Assembly (NCBI GenBank): GCA_017620205.1
Contig: JAFZQX010000020.1
Location: forward strand, 1 to 44,238
Direction: 5' to 3'
DNA from: Clostridia bacterium
Lineage (GTDB): Bacteria; Bacillota; Clostridia; UMGS1883; UMGS1540
DNA length: 44,238 bases
Shown here piece after piece: positions 24,837-33,885 of the stretch. A program made the translations under genes and the position numbers. The notes under the pieces were generated by a model. The model saw only the letters and a list, made by a program, of their open reading frames with translations, was not told where the DNA came from and did not search any database. The first letter of the stretch is position 1. Each line of letters begins with the position of its first letter.

Positions 24837-25691
24837 ATGAATATACAGTGGTTTCCCGGTCATATGACAAAAACACGCAGGCTTATTGAAGAAAACCTGC
24901 GACTTGTAGATATTTGTATAGAGATAGCGGACGCGCGCTTGATTATTTCAAGCCGCAGCCCGCTTCTTTCAGATTTAATTAAAAATAAGCCGCAGCTGCT
25001 TATTATAAACAAATCCGATATAGCGGATGATGCTGTTAACAAAGAGTGGATGCAGTGGTTTAAAGAGCGTAAGCAAAACGCGCTTTTTGTAAACAGCCGT
25101 GACGGCGGCAAGCTTTTAAATAAAGTTACGGATGAAATACATAAAATACTTGCCGAAAAAATTAAAGCAAAAGAAGAAAAAGGAATTGTATCAAAATCCG
25201 TACGCGCAATGGTCACGGGAATTCCGAATGTAGGAAAATCAACTTTCATTAATAATATTTCAGGCAGAAAAAGCGCTAAAACAGGCGACAGGCCGGGCGT
25301 TACGACAGGTAAACAGTGGATAACCGTTCCCGGTATAGAACTTCTTGATACTCCCGGTATTCTATCTCCTAAGTTTCTTTCTGAAACACAGGGCGAGCAC
25401 CTTGCAATGTCAGGCGCTGTGCGCGACGCTGTGTTCGACACGGCAGAGCTATCGTGCATTTTGCTGGAGTTTTTAAGAGACAATTATTCGGGCCTGTTAT
25501 GTACAAGGTTTAAAATTACAGATACTGCTGATTTAAAAGGATATGAAATTATGGAAAAAATCTGTAAAAGCCGAGGCTTTATTGTCCGCGGGGGCGATTT
25601 TGACTATGACAGGGCGTCGGCTATAATTCTTGACGAATTCCGCAGTGCCAAGATAGGCAGAATTTCACTTGAAAGACCGTCTGATATTTAG
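24837..25691 (+). CDS. rbgA: Ribosome biogenesis GTPase RbgA/YlqF
   Basis: GTPase needed for late assembly of the large ribosomal subunit. 284 aa with the circularly permuted order of G motifs: G4 NKSD (58-61) comes first, then G1 GIPNVGKST (128-136), then G3 DTPG (171-174). N-terminal IQWFPGHMTKTRR (3-15) is the YlqF signature, and the C-terminal ANTAR-like helical domain covers about 190-284. ATG start, AAAGAGG upstream. A strong terminator follows. Confidence 0.96.
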   Translation: MNIQWFPGHMTKTRRLIEENLRLVDICIEIADARLIISSRSPLLSDLIKNKPQLLIINKSDIADDAVNKEWMQWFKERKQNALFVNSRDGGKLLNKVTDEIHKILAEKIKAKEEKGIVSKSVRAMVTGIPNVGKSTFINNISGRKSAKTGDRPGVTTGKQWITVPGIELLDTPGILSPKFLSETQGEHLAMSGAVRDAVFDTAELSCILLEFLRDNYSGLLCTRFKITDTADLKGYEIMEKICKSRGFIVRGGDFDYDRASAIILDEFRSAKIGRISLERPSDI

Positions 25692-25694
25692 GCT

Positions 25695-25735
25695 AAAACA
25701 GCAGTTAAACTTTAAAAGTTTAACTGCTGTTTTTA
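25695..25735. terminator. Terminator after rbgA, usable from both strands
   Basis: AAAACAGCAGTTAAACTTT and AAAGTTTAACTGCTGTTTT form a 19-base perfect inverted repeat with almost no spacer; T5 follows on the plus strand. It would also end transcription from the remnant at 25740-26030. Confidence 0.9.
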
Positions 25736-25739
25736 AGTT

Positions 25740-26030
25740 TTATTGAACTGCTATAAAGCCGGGATTGTTATAGTCGTAACCTTGCGAATCAGTAGCTTTA
25801 TATACATAGTATCCCCAGCGTGAATACATTAATTCACTGTCGCTGTTGTAATAGTTCTTTTTACCGAGATGATACTCGGTAAAATAGCGGTGTCCGCCGG
25901 TCGATTCATAAGAATATTTAAGATGTCCGGTTGGATTAAAAGGAACGCTTGAGTCGTCATAAACATAATATCTCTTAATAGCACCCGGATAATTTCCTTC
26001 ATCGTCTTCATAATTATAGTGCCATTCATA
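25740..26030 (-). pseudogene. 5'-truncated remnant of a Tyr-rich (probably exported) protein
   Basis: An open minus-strand frame of 96 codons with no usable start: TAA lies immediately upstream, and the first ATG is deep inside. The translation is nevertheless protein-like and unusually aromatic: it begins YEWHYNYEDDEGNYPGAI, continues RYYVYDDSSVPFNPTGHLKY and YFTEYHLGKKNYY, and ends SRWGYYVYKATDSQG...NPGFIAVQ. About one residue in five is Tyr. This resembles repeats of secreted or surface proteins, but I do not recognise a family. In-frame sequence just before the TAA (PYALTAGL) also reads sensibly, so a nonsense mutation plus loss of the 5' end is likely. It lies between the PHP phosphatase and the rbgA terminator. 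Confidence 0.55.
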
Positions 26031-26063
26031 TTAAAGCCCTGCTGTCAACGCATACGGCGATAG

Positions 26064-26840
26064 TCATTTGTTTAACAATCTTATTTTCGGTTTTCCTATA
26101 TAATTGAGCGCATATTTTTCTGTTATTTCTTTTGCCTTTACTAAAGATACCATATCGCAGGCGGCATCCTTGTCGTGTGCATCAAAGCCGTATGTTACCG
26201 GAGATTGCTCCTCCCCCACGATTTTCCAAAACGTTTCATTAGGATAGTTTCTTCCTGTTCTTATTCCTAAAAAATTAACTTCAAGCGGTACATTTTCTTC
26301 TCTTGACGCAATGCAGATCTTCCGCATTTCTTTTATATAAAAAGAAGAATCTCCTACGTAGTTTATCATATCGGGGTGCGCAACATATGAAAAACATCCT
26401 GTTTTTACTGCAGTTACAACAGTATCAACATATTCACAAAGAAGACTTTTGTCTGTTGTTTTTACTGTAGACTGCACACCATCCGGATATTCTTCTTTCA
26501 AAAAATGCTGCCCCAAAATAATATATTCAGCTCCGAAATCTGTGGCGTTTTTAATCATTTTCGGGAAATAGCTTTTATAGTATTCCATTTCGAAACCTAT
26601 TTTTATGTCGATTTGTTCTTTGTATTTTTTACGCAACGAATTTATTTCGGCAAAATAATCTTTAACCTCAGTCAAAGGTATTCTGAAATACGACTGATAA
26701 CCGTCCGGAAAGGCAAACGGAGCATGATCCGAAAAGCCCATGAATTTTATTCCCCCGTCAATGGCATTTAAAATATATTCTTCGGGTGTATCTTTAGCGT
26801 GACGGCAGTGTTTTGTATGTGTGTGATAATTATAGTTCAT
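26064..26840 (-). CDS. PHP-domain phosphatase, histidinol-phosphatase (HisK) type
   Basis: 258 aa. Metal-binding PHP motifs: YHTHTKHCRHA (5-15), GFSDHAPF (35-42), E in IGFEMEYY, H in LGQHFL, YVAHPDM (154-160 region), and GFDAHDKDA near the C-terminus. This set matches the HisK/YtvP-like histidinol-phosphate phosphatases (histidine pathway, last-but-one steps). The window has no other his genes, so the substrate could differ. ATG start with AGAAGG upstream. It follows the pgm terminator by 23 bases, so a cryptic promoter or read-through must drive it. Confidence 0.83.
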   Translation of the reverse strand: MNYNYHTHTKHCRHAKDTPEEYILNAIDGGIKFMGFSDHAPFAFPDGYQSYFRIPLTEVKDYFAEINSLRKKYKEQIDIKIGFEMEYYKSYFPKMIKNATDFGAEYIILGQHFLKEEYPDGVQSTVKTTDKSLLCEYVDTVVTAVKTGCFSYVAHPDMINYVGDSSFYIKEMRKICIASREENVPLEVNFLGIRTGRNYPNETFWKIVGEEQSPVTYGFDAHDKDAACDMVSLVKAKEITEKYALNYIGKPKIRLLNK

Positions 26841-26862
26841 ATGTAGTCCTTCTTTTCAAAGT

Positions 26863-26885
26863 AAAAAGAGACCGCAGTGGGTCTC
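26863..26885 (-). terminator. Terminator after pgm
   Basis: GAGACC (26868-26873), loop GCAGTG, GGTCTC (26880-26885); T5 follows on the minus strand (26863-26867). Ends the rnj-pgm operon. Confidence 0.8.
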
Positions 26886-26892
26886 CTTAATT

Positions 26893-28593
26893 TTAATCCA
26901 ACAGTTTCTTTATATCGTTTTTGATTAAAGCTGCTTTTTCTTCTGTGTTTTCAGAGAAAAAGCCGGAATAAATCTTAAACTTCGGTTCCGTACCACTCGG
27001 ACGGAAAGCGACAAATGTACCGTCGTCTGTTACAAAGCGCAAAACGTTTGACGAAGGAAAATCAATTTTGCTTTCATTTCCGTCTTTATCATATTTTATA
27101 CCGAGCTTAACGTCTGTATATGATAATACATCGCTTCCTCCTATTGATTTCGGCGGGTTTGCACGAAGCTTATCCATAATAGCTGCTATTTTATCCATAC
27201 CATCTACACCTTCAAAATAGATATTGTCAACCCATTCGCCGAACTTACCGTATTTTTTATAAAGGTTTAAAAGCGCTTCGTATATAGTCATACCCTGAAG
27301 TTTATACCATGAAGCCATTTCCATAATAAGCAGCGCCGCACCGACAGCGTCCTTATCTCTTACATAAGTTCCGGGCAGATAGCCGTAGCTTTCCTCAAAA
27401 CCGAAAATATACGTTTTGTCACCGCTTTTTTCATATGCCTTTATCTTTTCGGCAATAAACTTAAAGCCCGTCAAAACGTTTACAAGCTCCGTACCGTAGT
27501 AATCGCAAATCTTTTGAATAATCTCATTCGTAACTATTGTTTTTATAACAACTGCATTTTCCGGCAGCTCTCCCCTCTCTTTTTTCTGTGAGAGAACATA
27601 GTCTACCAAAAGAGCGCCCGTCTGGTTACCCGTTATCGGGATATAATTGTCCTTGTCATCTTTGACGATAAGACCGATTCTGTCAGAATCGGGATCTGTT
27701 CCTATAATAAGGTCAATTCCCTTGTGCTTGGCAATATCTATAGCAAGGGCAAAACCTTCCGGGTTTTCGGGATTGGGGCTTTTAACAGTCGGAAAATCGC
27801 CGTCAGGAAGTTCCTGCTCTTTAACTACTTCAAGTGACTTAAGGCCGCAACGCTTTAATACTTCACGAACCGGGATATTTCCTGCACCGTGGAAAGGCGT
27901 ATAAACAACAGAAAGCTGTGCTTTTTCAATTGCATCGCGGTTAATGGAAATATCCATTACTTCTTTATAGAATGCCTCGTCAATTTCTTCGCCGATTCTG
28001 TTTATAAGTCCATTTTCACGCGCCTCTGCTTCATCCATTGTCTTTACGTCGAAAATATCAACACCGGCTATAAAACCGGTAATTGAATCTGCCGCTTCGG
28101 ATACAACCTGTGCGCCGTCATCTCCATATACTTTGTAGCCGTTATACTCTTTCGGGTTGTGACTTGCAGTGATATTAACACCTGCCGCACAGCCGAGGTA
28201 TCTTACTGCAAAACTGAGTTCCGGAGTGGGTCTTAAAGTGTCAAATAAATATGATTTAACGCCTTCTGCAGCTAAAACCTTTGCTGTTTCTACAGCAAAA
28301 AGTTTGGAATTATTTCTGCAGTCAAAAGCTATTGCAACGCCGTCCGACTGTCTGCCGAGTTTTACAACATATTTTGCAAGGCCGCAGCTTGCGTGCCTAA
28401 CGGTATATATATTCATGTTTGAAGCGCCAACCTTCATAATACCGCGCAAACCGGCCGTGCCGAATTCAAGATCCTTTAAAAAGCGCATTTTGATTTCGTT
28501 GTCGTCGTCTTTTATAGACAAAAGCTCTTTTTTACTCGCATCATCGATACCGTCACTCTCAAGCCATCTTTTGTATTTATTCAAATAATCCAC
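26893..28593 (-). CDS. pgm: Alpha-phosphohexomutase (phosphoglucomutase/phosphomannomutase)
   Basis: Interconverts hexose 1- and 6-phosphates; cytoplasmic, 566 aa, the long PgcA-like form of Bacillota. Catalytic phosphoserine S144 in TASHNPKEYNGYK (142-154), metal loop GTDPDSDRIG (299-308; D300, D302, D304), sugar-specificity GFEESYGYL, and phosphate-binding FRPSGTEPK near the C-terminus. All four domains are present. GTG start with GGAG upstream, five bases after rqcH. It links glucose-1-phosphate from the Leloir pathway to glycolysis, though it is not in that operon. Confidence 0.94.
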   Translation of the reverse strand: MDYLNKYKRWLESDGIDDASKKELLSIKDDDNEIKMRFLKDLEFGTAGLRGIMKVGASNMNIYTVRHASCGLAKYVVKLGRQSDGVAIAFDCRNNSKLFAVETAKVLAAEGVKSYLFDTLRPTPELSFAVRYLGCAAGVNITASHNPKEYNGYKVYGDDGAQVVSEAADSITGFIAGVDIFDVKTMDEAEARENGLINRIGEEIDEAFYKEVMDISINRDAIEKAQLSVVYTPFHGAGNIPVREVLKRCGLKSLEVVKEQELPDGDFPTVKSPNPENPEGFALAIDIAKHKGIDLIIGTDPDSDRIGLIVKDDKDNYIPITGNQTGALLVDYVLSQKKERGELPENAVVIKTIVTNEIIQKICDYYGTELVNVLTGFKFIAEKIKAYEKSGDKTYIFGFEESYGYLPGTYVRDKDAVGAALLIMEMASWYKLQGMTIYEALLNLYKKYGKFGEWVDNIYFEGVDGMDKIAAIMDKLRANPPKSIGGSDVLSYTDVKLGIKYDKDGNESKIDFPSSNVLRFVTDDGTFVAFRPSGTEPKFKIYSGFFSENTEEKAALIKNDIKKLLD

Positions 28594-28598
28594 CTTTA

Positions 28599-30323
28599 TT
28601 ACTCCTTCCTTGGCGTTACGTACGCTGTTTTATAGTTTTCATATATAACCTTTCCGGGCATTGCGCCGCCCGGCTTTTTTACATTTTTTCTGCGGCAGTA
28701 ATCAACTGCAGCCTTGTTTTGTTCGCGCAGAGAACTGTAATATGCCGCAAGAGAGGCTGCGTACTCTATGACGCCGTCAGGGATTTCCGTACCCTTATTT
28801 TTTATAACAACATGCGATCCGGGACTGTCTTTAACGTGCAGCCATATATCATAGGTCTTTGCAATTTTTAAAGTTACATAATCATTTTGCTTGTTGTTAC
28901 GCCCGACAAATATTTCGTATCCTTCAAATTCAAACTTAAGAGGCTCTGATTTTTCCGTGTTTCTCTTTTGTTTTTTATTGTTTTTTTCTTCTCTTATATA
29001 TTTATTTTCTGAAAGCTCACGTCTTATCTCGTTTAAGTCTTCCTCCGTTTCCGATATCTCTATACTGTTTTGAACAGACTCTAAATACTCAATTTCGGCA
29101 ATATTCTTCTTAATCTGTTCTTCGGTTACGGTTTTAGCCGTTTTTGCTTTCCTGTACTTTTTATAATACATTTCCGCATTTTTCTGCGGTGATTTGGTTT
29201 TGTCCAAAGGGATTTCAATCTTCGGCAAACCGTCTTCATAGTAGTTTTCAAGCAGAACTATACTTTCGCCGCCGGAAAGCTTATAGAGATTAGCAGTTAA
29301 AATATCTCCGTATATGCGCCATTTATCCGCGTTTTCCGTTTCAGCAAGCTTATCCTGCTGGATAGAGAGTTTTTTTCTGCAGCGCGTAAGCGCATTTGAA
29401 ACAACTTTGCGTACGGAAGCGCTCTTTTGCCTTATTCTCTCCTGCATATCACGAAGATAGAAGAAAGAGTCCATCGCTTCGCTGAGGGTATCAAATGACT
29501 CTATATCATCTTTAGAGTAGTACGAAATATTATATGCATTAAAATCTATTGTTTTGCCGTCGCAAGTTATTACTTCGGGTGAAAAGCGTTTTGCTTTAAT
29601 ATCTTTAAATGCGTCAAAAAGAATTTCGCATACTTTTTTTATATTTGTGCCGTCAAGACGGGTATCTACAGAGTCTGTTGCTCTGAAAGCAATTTCTCTG
29701 CCAAACGCAGGAGATGTGCCGCGAAACCCTGATAAAACTGCTTTTTCTATCAGAATATCTTTTGGAAAACTCAGCAATTTCTCAAAAATCGCATCATAGT
29801 CAGCCTCCATGGGATTAAGCTTATCCTGAACCGGAGGAAACCTATATGTTATTCCGGGCAAAATACTCCTGGCGGCGGAAAGTGATATGTCTACTCTTCT
29901 TATACTGTCAATCACTTTCCCGTCACTTACTAAAATAATGTTGCTCTGCCTGCTCATTATTTCTACAATAAGGTGTTTTACTTTTTTGTCTCCGAGTTCA
30001 TCGGTTGCTTCTATGCCAACATCTAAGATCCTGTCAAAAAAGTGTTGAGTCACCGAAACAACTCTGCCGCCACCCAAATGCTTTCTTAAAAGCATACAAA
30101 AAAGCGGCGCGTCAATGGGATTAGGTTTTTTTGACTCTGTAAACTGAATCCTCGCAAGAGACGGAGATGCACAAAAAAGCAGAATAAACTGTTTCCCTGC
30201 ATTTTTTATATACAACCTTATTTCGTCTTTTTCGGGCTGGTGAATTTTCTCAATTTTACCGCCTAAAATATTTTTTTCGCACTCATTTAATACTGCCGAA
30301 ACAGCTATGGCATCAAACGGCAT
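28599..30323 (-). CDS. rqcH: Ribosome quality-control factor RqcH (NFACT/FbpA family)
   Basis: Binds stalled 50S subunits carrying peptidyl-tRNA and directs C-terminal alanine tailing (Rqc2/NEMF homologue); formerly called fibronectin-binding protein. 574 aa: NFACT-N (1-180) with the essential D97-R98 pair in FFDRIL, exactly at the Bacillus positions; helix-hairpin-helix; coiled-coil arms (about 290-430); and NFACT-R (about 455-560) with YEIFVGRNNKQNDYVT and DIWLHVKDSPGSHVVI. ATG start. In the rnj operon, an apt place because both act on failed translation or RNA turnover. Confidence 0.94.
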   Translation of the reverse strand: MPFDAIAVSAVLNECEKNILGGKIEKIHQPEKDEIRLYIKNAGKQFILLFCASPSLARIQFTESKKPNPIDAPLFCMLLRKHLGGGRVVSVTQHFFDRILDVGIEATDELGDKKVKHLIVEIMSRQSNIILVSDGKVIDSIRRVDISLSAARSILPGITYRFPPVQDKLNPMEADYDAIFEKLLSFPKDILIEKAVLSGFRGTSPAFGREIAFRATDSVDTRLDGTNIKKVCEILFDAFKDIKAKRFSPEVITCDGKTIDFNAYNISYYSKDDIESFDTLSEAMDSFFYLRDMQERIRQKSASVRKVVSNALTRCRKKLSIQQDKLAETENADKWRIYGDILTANLYKLSGGESIVLLENYYEDGLPKIEIPLDKTKSPQKNAEMYYKKYRKAKTAKTVTEEQIKKNIAEIEYLESVQNSIEISETEEDLNEIRRELSENKYIREEKNNKKQKRNTEKSEPLKFEFEGYEIFVGRNNKQNDYVTLKIAKTYDIWLHVKDSPGSHVVIKNKGTEIPDGVIEYAASLAAYYSSLREQNKAAVDYCRRKNVKKPGGAMPGKVIYENYKTAYVTPRKE

Positions 30324-30341
30324 TTCAGTAAGCCTTTCTTA

Positions 30342-31790
30342 TCAGTGATTAATTGTATTCAGCATATTGTTTTTAATATCCCAGAGGTTCTGAGACATAT
30401 CTACATAATAGTTATGTGGGTTGTCAAACCTTAAAACTTCGTCCCAAAGTCTGTCTATTTCATCTGCGCAGAACTTTTTGATTTCGCGCAGCGAAGGCTC
30501 GTCATATACAAGCTTTCCCTTGTCGAAAACTTTCACAAGAAGTTTTTCAGCTTTAAAGTCAGAAACTGTTTTTCTTTTCCATGTGTGATCAGGGTCAAAC
30601 AGTTCAAACGGCTTTGTTTCATCAATTTCTTCATCATGAAGAGTCATAACATCGGCTATGGCCTTGTTTGTCTCTTTCTCAAAAAGTCTGAATACTTGTT
30701 TGAAAGCCGGCGTAGTAATCTTTTCAACATTTTCGGAAATTTTAATTTTCGGAATCATCTTACCGTTACGCCAAATAGCTGCAAGCTTATAAACACCGCC
30801 GAAAACAGGCTCGGATTTTGAAGTTATAAGTCTCTCGCCGACGCCGAAACTGTCAATTTCAGCGCCCTGCGCCAAAATGTCGCGTATAATATATTCGTCA
30901 AGTGAATTGGATACGACAATAGAACAATCCCCCATACCCTCACTTTCAAGAATTTTTCTCATTTTTTTTGTAAGATAAGTTATATCTCCGCTGTCAATGC
31001 GGACGCCCTGAAGCCTGTACCCCATAGGCTCAAGTATTTCTTTGTGAACTCTTATCGCGTTAGGAAGTCCGGATTTTAAAACATTATATGTGTCAATAAG
31101 CAGAGTGCATTTATCGGGATACGCCTTTGCATAAGCAACAAAAGCATCATATTCACTTTCAAAAAGCTGTACCCAGCTGTGCGCCATGGTACCCAGTGCG
31201 GGAAAATCAAACATTCTCTCGGCAATAGTACAAGCAGTACCCGCGCAGCCGCCTATAAAAGCGGCACGTGAACCGTTTATGGCTCCGCTGGGTCCCTGTG
31301 CACGGCGTGAACCGAATTCCATTATGGGTCTTCCGTGTGCGGCTCTGACAATTCTGTTTGCCTTGGTAGCTATGAGAGACTGGTGATTAATTGTTAAAAG
31401 CACCATTGTTTCTACAAGCTGTGCCTGAACCACGGGACCTTTAACAGTAACTATAGGTTCGCCCGGGAAAATGGGTGTTCCTTCTTTTATCGCATAAACA
31501 TCGCACTCAAATTTAAAGTTTTTGAGATAGTCAAGAAACTTTTCGGAAAACATATTTTTGCTTCGAAGATAATCTACGTCTTCCCAGGTAAACGATAAAT
31601 CTCTGAAATATTCAATAAGCTGTGAAAGGCCCGCCGCTATTGCGTAGCCACCGCCGTCAGGCACTTTTCTGAAAAACATATCAAAACAGGCTTCCGTATT
31701 TTCAACTCCGCTTTCAAAATAACCGTTAGCCATCGTGAATTCATAAAAATCCGCAAGCATTGTAAGGTTAAAGGTGTTTCTAACATCCAT
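30342..31790 (-). CDS. pncB: Nicotinate phosphoribosyltransferase
   Basis: First step of the NAD salvage route: nicotinate plus PRPP to nicotinate mononucleotide. About 482 aa from the ATG at 31790, close to the Gram-positive PncB2-type length. Visible family features: N-terminal LTMLADFYEFTMANGYF, EFGSRRAQGPSGAINGSRAA (nicotinate/PRPP pocket), GTMAHSWVQLF, and VRIDSGDITYLTKKMR. GAAAGGA lies 12 bases before this ATG; an open frame continues 54 bases upstream, but into the previous gene. Third gene of the rnj operon. Confidence 0.92.
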   Translation of the reverse strand: MDVRNTFNLTMLADFYEFTMANGYFESGVENTEACFDMFFRKVPDGGGYAIAAGLSQLIEYFRDLSFTWEDVDYLRSKNMFSEKFLDYLKNFKFECDVYAIKEGTPIFPGEPIVTVKGPVVQAQLVETMVLLTINHQSLIATKANRIVRAAHGRPIMEFGSRRAQGPSGAINGSRAAFIGGCAGTACTIAERMFDFPALGTMAHSWVQLFESEYDAFVAYAKAYPDKCTLLIDTYNVLKSGLPNAIRVHKEILEPMGYRLQGVRIDSGDITYLTKKMRKILESEGMGDCSIVVSNSLDEYIIRDILAQGAEIDSFGVGERLITSKSEPVFGGVYKLAAIWRNGKMIPKIKISENVEKITTPAFKQVFRLFEKETNKAIADVMTLHDEEIDETKPFELFDPDHTWKRKTVSDFKAEKLLVKVFDKGKLVYDEPSLREIKKFCADEIDRLWDEVLRFDNPHNYYVDMSQNLWDIKNNMLNTINH

Positions 31791-31810
31791 TTCTCTTATG
31801 TATCCTTTCT

Positions 31811-32086
31811 TTACATTACATGCTCCAAAGCATCCTGAAGCCAATATTCGGCGATATCCATTGCCTTAAACATTCCTTCTCGCTCAGCTTTTTTAATAAT
31901 CCTGTCGCGGCCCTTTTGGTTTTCCTGAAGCTGAATCGTAATATTGTCTGATACCTCAAGATCACCTACTTTTCTGGTTGTATTAACAATCATAAGAATT
32001 ATATACGGATCCTGCGGATTGCCGTAATAAATCATGTTTCCGCGTCTTACTAAGGGCTTTTCTTTGTAATATAAAATGTTTTCCAT
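31811..32086 (-). CDS. Conserved-looking hypothetical protein (91 aa)
   Basis: ATG at 32086 with AAGGTG six bases upstream; a GTG nine bases earlier lies in that site. The product reads as a compact cytoplasmic protein: beta-rich start (ENILYYKEKPLVRRGNMIYY), a strand pair (YIILMIVNTTRKVG, ITIQLQENQKGRDRI), then a helix (KKAEREGMFKAMDIAEYWLQ). No cysteines, signal peptide or membrane span. I do not recognise a characterised family. It sits 25 bases after rnj and 20 before pncB, translated in the same operon as RNase J and RqcH, so a role around RNA turnover or NAD salvage is conceivable but unproven. Confidence 0.85.
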   Translation of the reverse strand: MENILYYKEKPLVRRGNMIYYGNPQDPYIILMIVNTTRKVGDLEVSDNITIQLQENQKGRDRIIKKAEREGMFKAMDIAEYWLQDALEHVM

Positions 32087-32111
32087 TATTATCACCTTAT
32101 CCTTTTAATAT

Positions 32112-33779
32112 TTAAACTTCAATTACAATCGGTAATATCATAGGCTTTCTTCTTGTTTTTTCATACAAGAAATCAGAGAGACGGTTGCGTACGTTGTTTT
32201 TAACGCTGTTTCTGTCACCTTGATTCTTTGAAAGACAGTTTTCAGCTGTTGTTAAAACAAGATCTTTTATCTCTTCCATCAAATCCTCAGATTCTCTTAC
32301 ATATACAAATCCGCGTGAAATTACGTCCGGACCGCTGATAATATTACCCAGATCGTCTATACCGAGTACAACGATCATTATACCGTCTTCACCCAGGTGC
32401 TTTCTGTCACGAAGGACAACATTGCCGACATCACCGACGCCGTAGCCGTCAACAAGCACTCTTCCGGACGAAACCTTTTCTTTGATTCGTGCGCCTTTAT
32501 CGTCTATTTCAAGTACATCGCCAATATCAGCCACAAATATATTTTCCGGTTCTATTCCGACTGTTTCACCGAGTTGCGCGTGGCGTACAAGATGCCTGTG
32601 TTCACCGTGTACGGGCAAAAAATATTTGGGTTTTACAAGACGAAGCATGATTTTAAGTTCTTCGCTGCAAGCGTGTCCGGAAACATGGACTTCCGAGAGT
32701 GATTCGTAAATAACGTCAACCTTTTTCTTAAACAGATCGTTTATAAGATTAAAGACTGCTTTTTCATTTCCGGGTATCGGGCTTGAAGAAAAGATTACAA
32801 GGTCGCCGCGATGCAGATCAACGCTCTTATGATCGGAATTTGCCATTCTTGTAAGAGCGCTCATTGGCTCACCCTGACTTCCGGTTGTAATAATAACAAG
32901 CTGACCCGGTTTGTAGTTTTTAATATCCTCAAGCTCAATAAACGTACCTTCCGGAATATGGACATACCCAAGTTCAATTGAAACATCCATAACGTTTTTC
33001 ATGCTTCTGCCCGATATGGCTATTTTTCTGCCGTGTTTTACCGCCGCGTTTATAATCTGCTGAACGCGGTGAATGTTTGACGAAAACGTTGCCACAATTA
33101 TTCTGTGAAAGGGATGATTAGTAAAGATTTCATCAAACCTCTCCCCAACAGTACTTTCAGACATGGTAAAGCCACGTCTTTCAACGTTTGTACTGTCGCT
33201 CATCATAAGAAGTACACCGCGTTTTCCCAATTCACCGAATCGAACCAAATCTATCATTTCGCTTTCTATCGGTGTAGCGTCAATTTTAAAGTCACCGGTA
33301 TGCACAACTGTGCCGACAGGCGTAGTAACTGCGAGTCCTACAGAATCGGCAATAGAATGGTTAACGCGAATAAACTCAACCTTGAAATTTTCACCAAGTT
33401 TAATTATACTTCCGGCTTTAATTGTTATAAGGTTGGAATCATTTAAAATTCCGTGCTCTTTAAGTTTCAGCTCTACAAGACCAATAGTCAGTCTTGTGCC
33501 GTAAACAGGAACATTCAGACTTTTCAAAACATACGGAAGAGCACCGATATGATCTTCATGTCCGTGTGTAAGTACTATTCCCTTTATCTTATCGGCGTTC
33601 TTTACGAGATATGAAATATCGGGTATTACAATATCTACGCCTAAAAGTTCATCATCGGGGAACGCAAGACCGGAATCTATCACTATCATTTCGTCTGCAT
33701 ACTCAATAACAGTGAGATTCTTACCGATCTCATTGAGACCCCCTAAGGGAATAATTTTCAGTTTTTGTTTTTTTGCCAC
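32112..33779 (-). CDS. rnj: Ribonuclease J
   Basis: Metallo-beta-lactamase nuclease with 5'-3' exonuclease and endonuclease activity; central to mRNA decay and rRNA maturation in Bacillota. 555 aa: metal motif HGHEDH (H72, H74, D76, H77 in LTHGHEDHIG), VNHSIADSVG (H141), VHTGDFKID (H160, D163), the beta-CASP insert with SDSTNVERRG and TGSQGEPMSAL, and VHVSGHAC/PVHGEHRHL further on. GTG start with AGGAGG nine bases upstream. First gene of a five-gene operon (rnj, 91-aa gene, pncB, rqcH, pgm) driven by a strong promoter. RNase J1 versus J2 is not decided; a second copy is not in this window. Confidence 0.96.
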   Translation of the reverse strand: MAKKQKLKIIPLGGLNEIGKNLTVIEYADEMIVIDSGLAFPDDELLGVDIVIPDISYLVKNADKIKGIVLTHGHEDHIGALPYVLKSLNVPVYGTRLTIGLVELKLKEHGILNDSNLITIKAGSIIKLGENFKVEFIRVNHSIADSVGLAVTTPVGTVVHTGDFKIDATPIESEMIDLVRFGELGKRGVLLMMSDSTNVERRGFTMSESTVGERFDEIFTNHPFHRIIVATFSSNIHRVQQIINAAVKHGRKIAISGRSMKNVMDVSIELGYVHIPEGTFIELEDIKNYKPGQLVIITTGSQGEPMSALTRMANSDHKSVDLHRGDLVIFSSSPIPGNEKAVFNLINDLFKKKVDVIYESLSEVHVSGHACSEELKIMLRLVKPKYFLPVHGEHRHLVRHAQLGETVGIEPENIFVADIGDVLEIDDKGARIKEKVSSGRVLVDGYGVGDVGNVVLRDRKHLGEDGIMIVVLGIDDLGNIISGPDVISRGFVYVRESEDLMEEIKDLVLTTAENCLSKNQGDRNSVKNNVRNRLSDFLYEKTRRKPMILPIVIEV

Positions 33780-33850
33780 AAAGTTAAACCTCCTGATGTA
33801 AAATAATATAATAAAAGCCTAGCGGCCAATATGATCACAATATTTTATTT

Positions 33851-33879
33851 ATTATACCATTTTTAAAGGTATTTGTCAA
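33851..33879 (-). promoter_or_regulatory. Promoter of the rnj operon
   Basis: Minus-strand perfect -35 TTGACA (33874-33879), 17-base spacer, perfect -10 TATAAT (33851-33856). The leader is about 65 bases. Confidence 0.85.
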
Positions 33880-33885
33880 ATCTTT

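Noticed and set aside
24860-25483. 207-codon open frame on the minus strand inside rbgA
   Set aside because: Antisense shadow of a well-conserved GTPase; Ser-rich, featureless translation.
25829-26029. 66-codon ATG frame on the minus strand
   Set aside because: It overlaps, out of frame, the Tyr-rich remnant whose reading is far more protein-like; the Met/Ile-rich product looks like a shadow.
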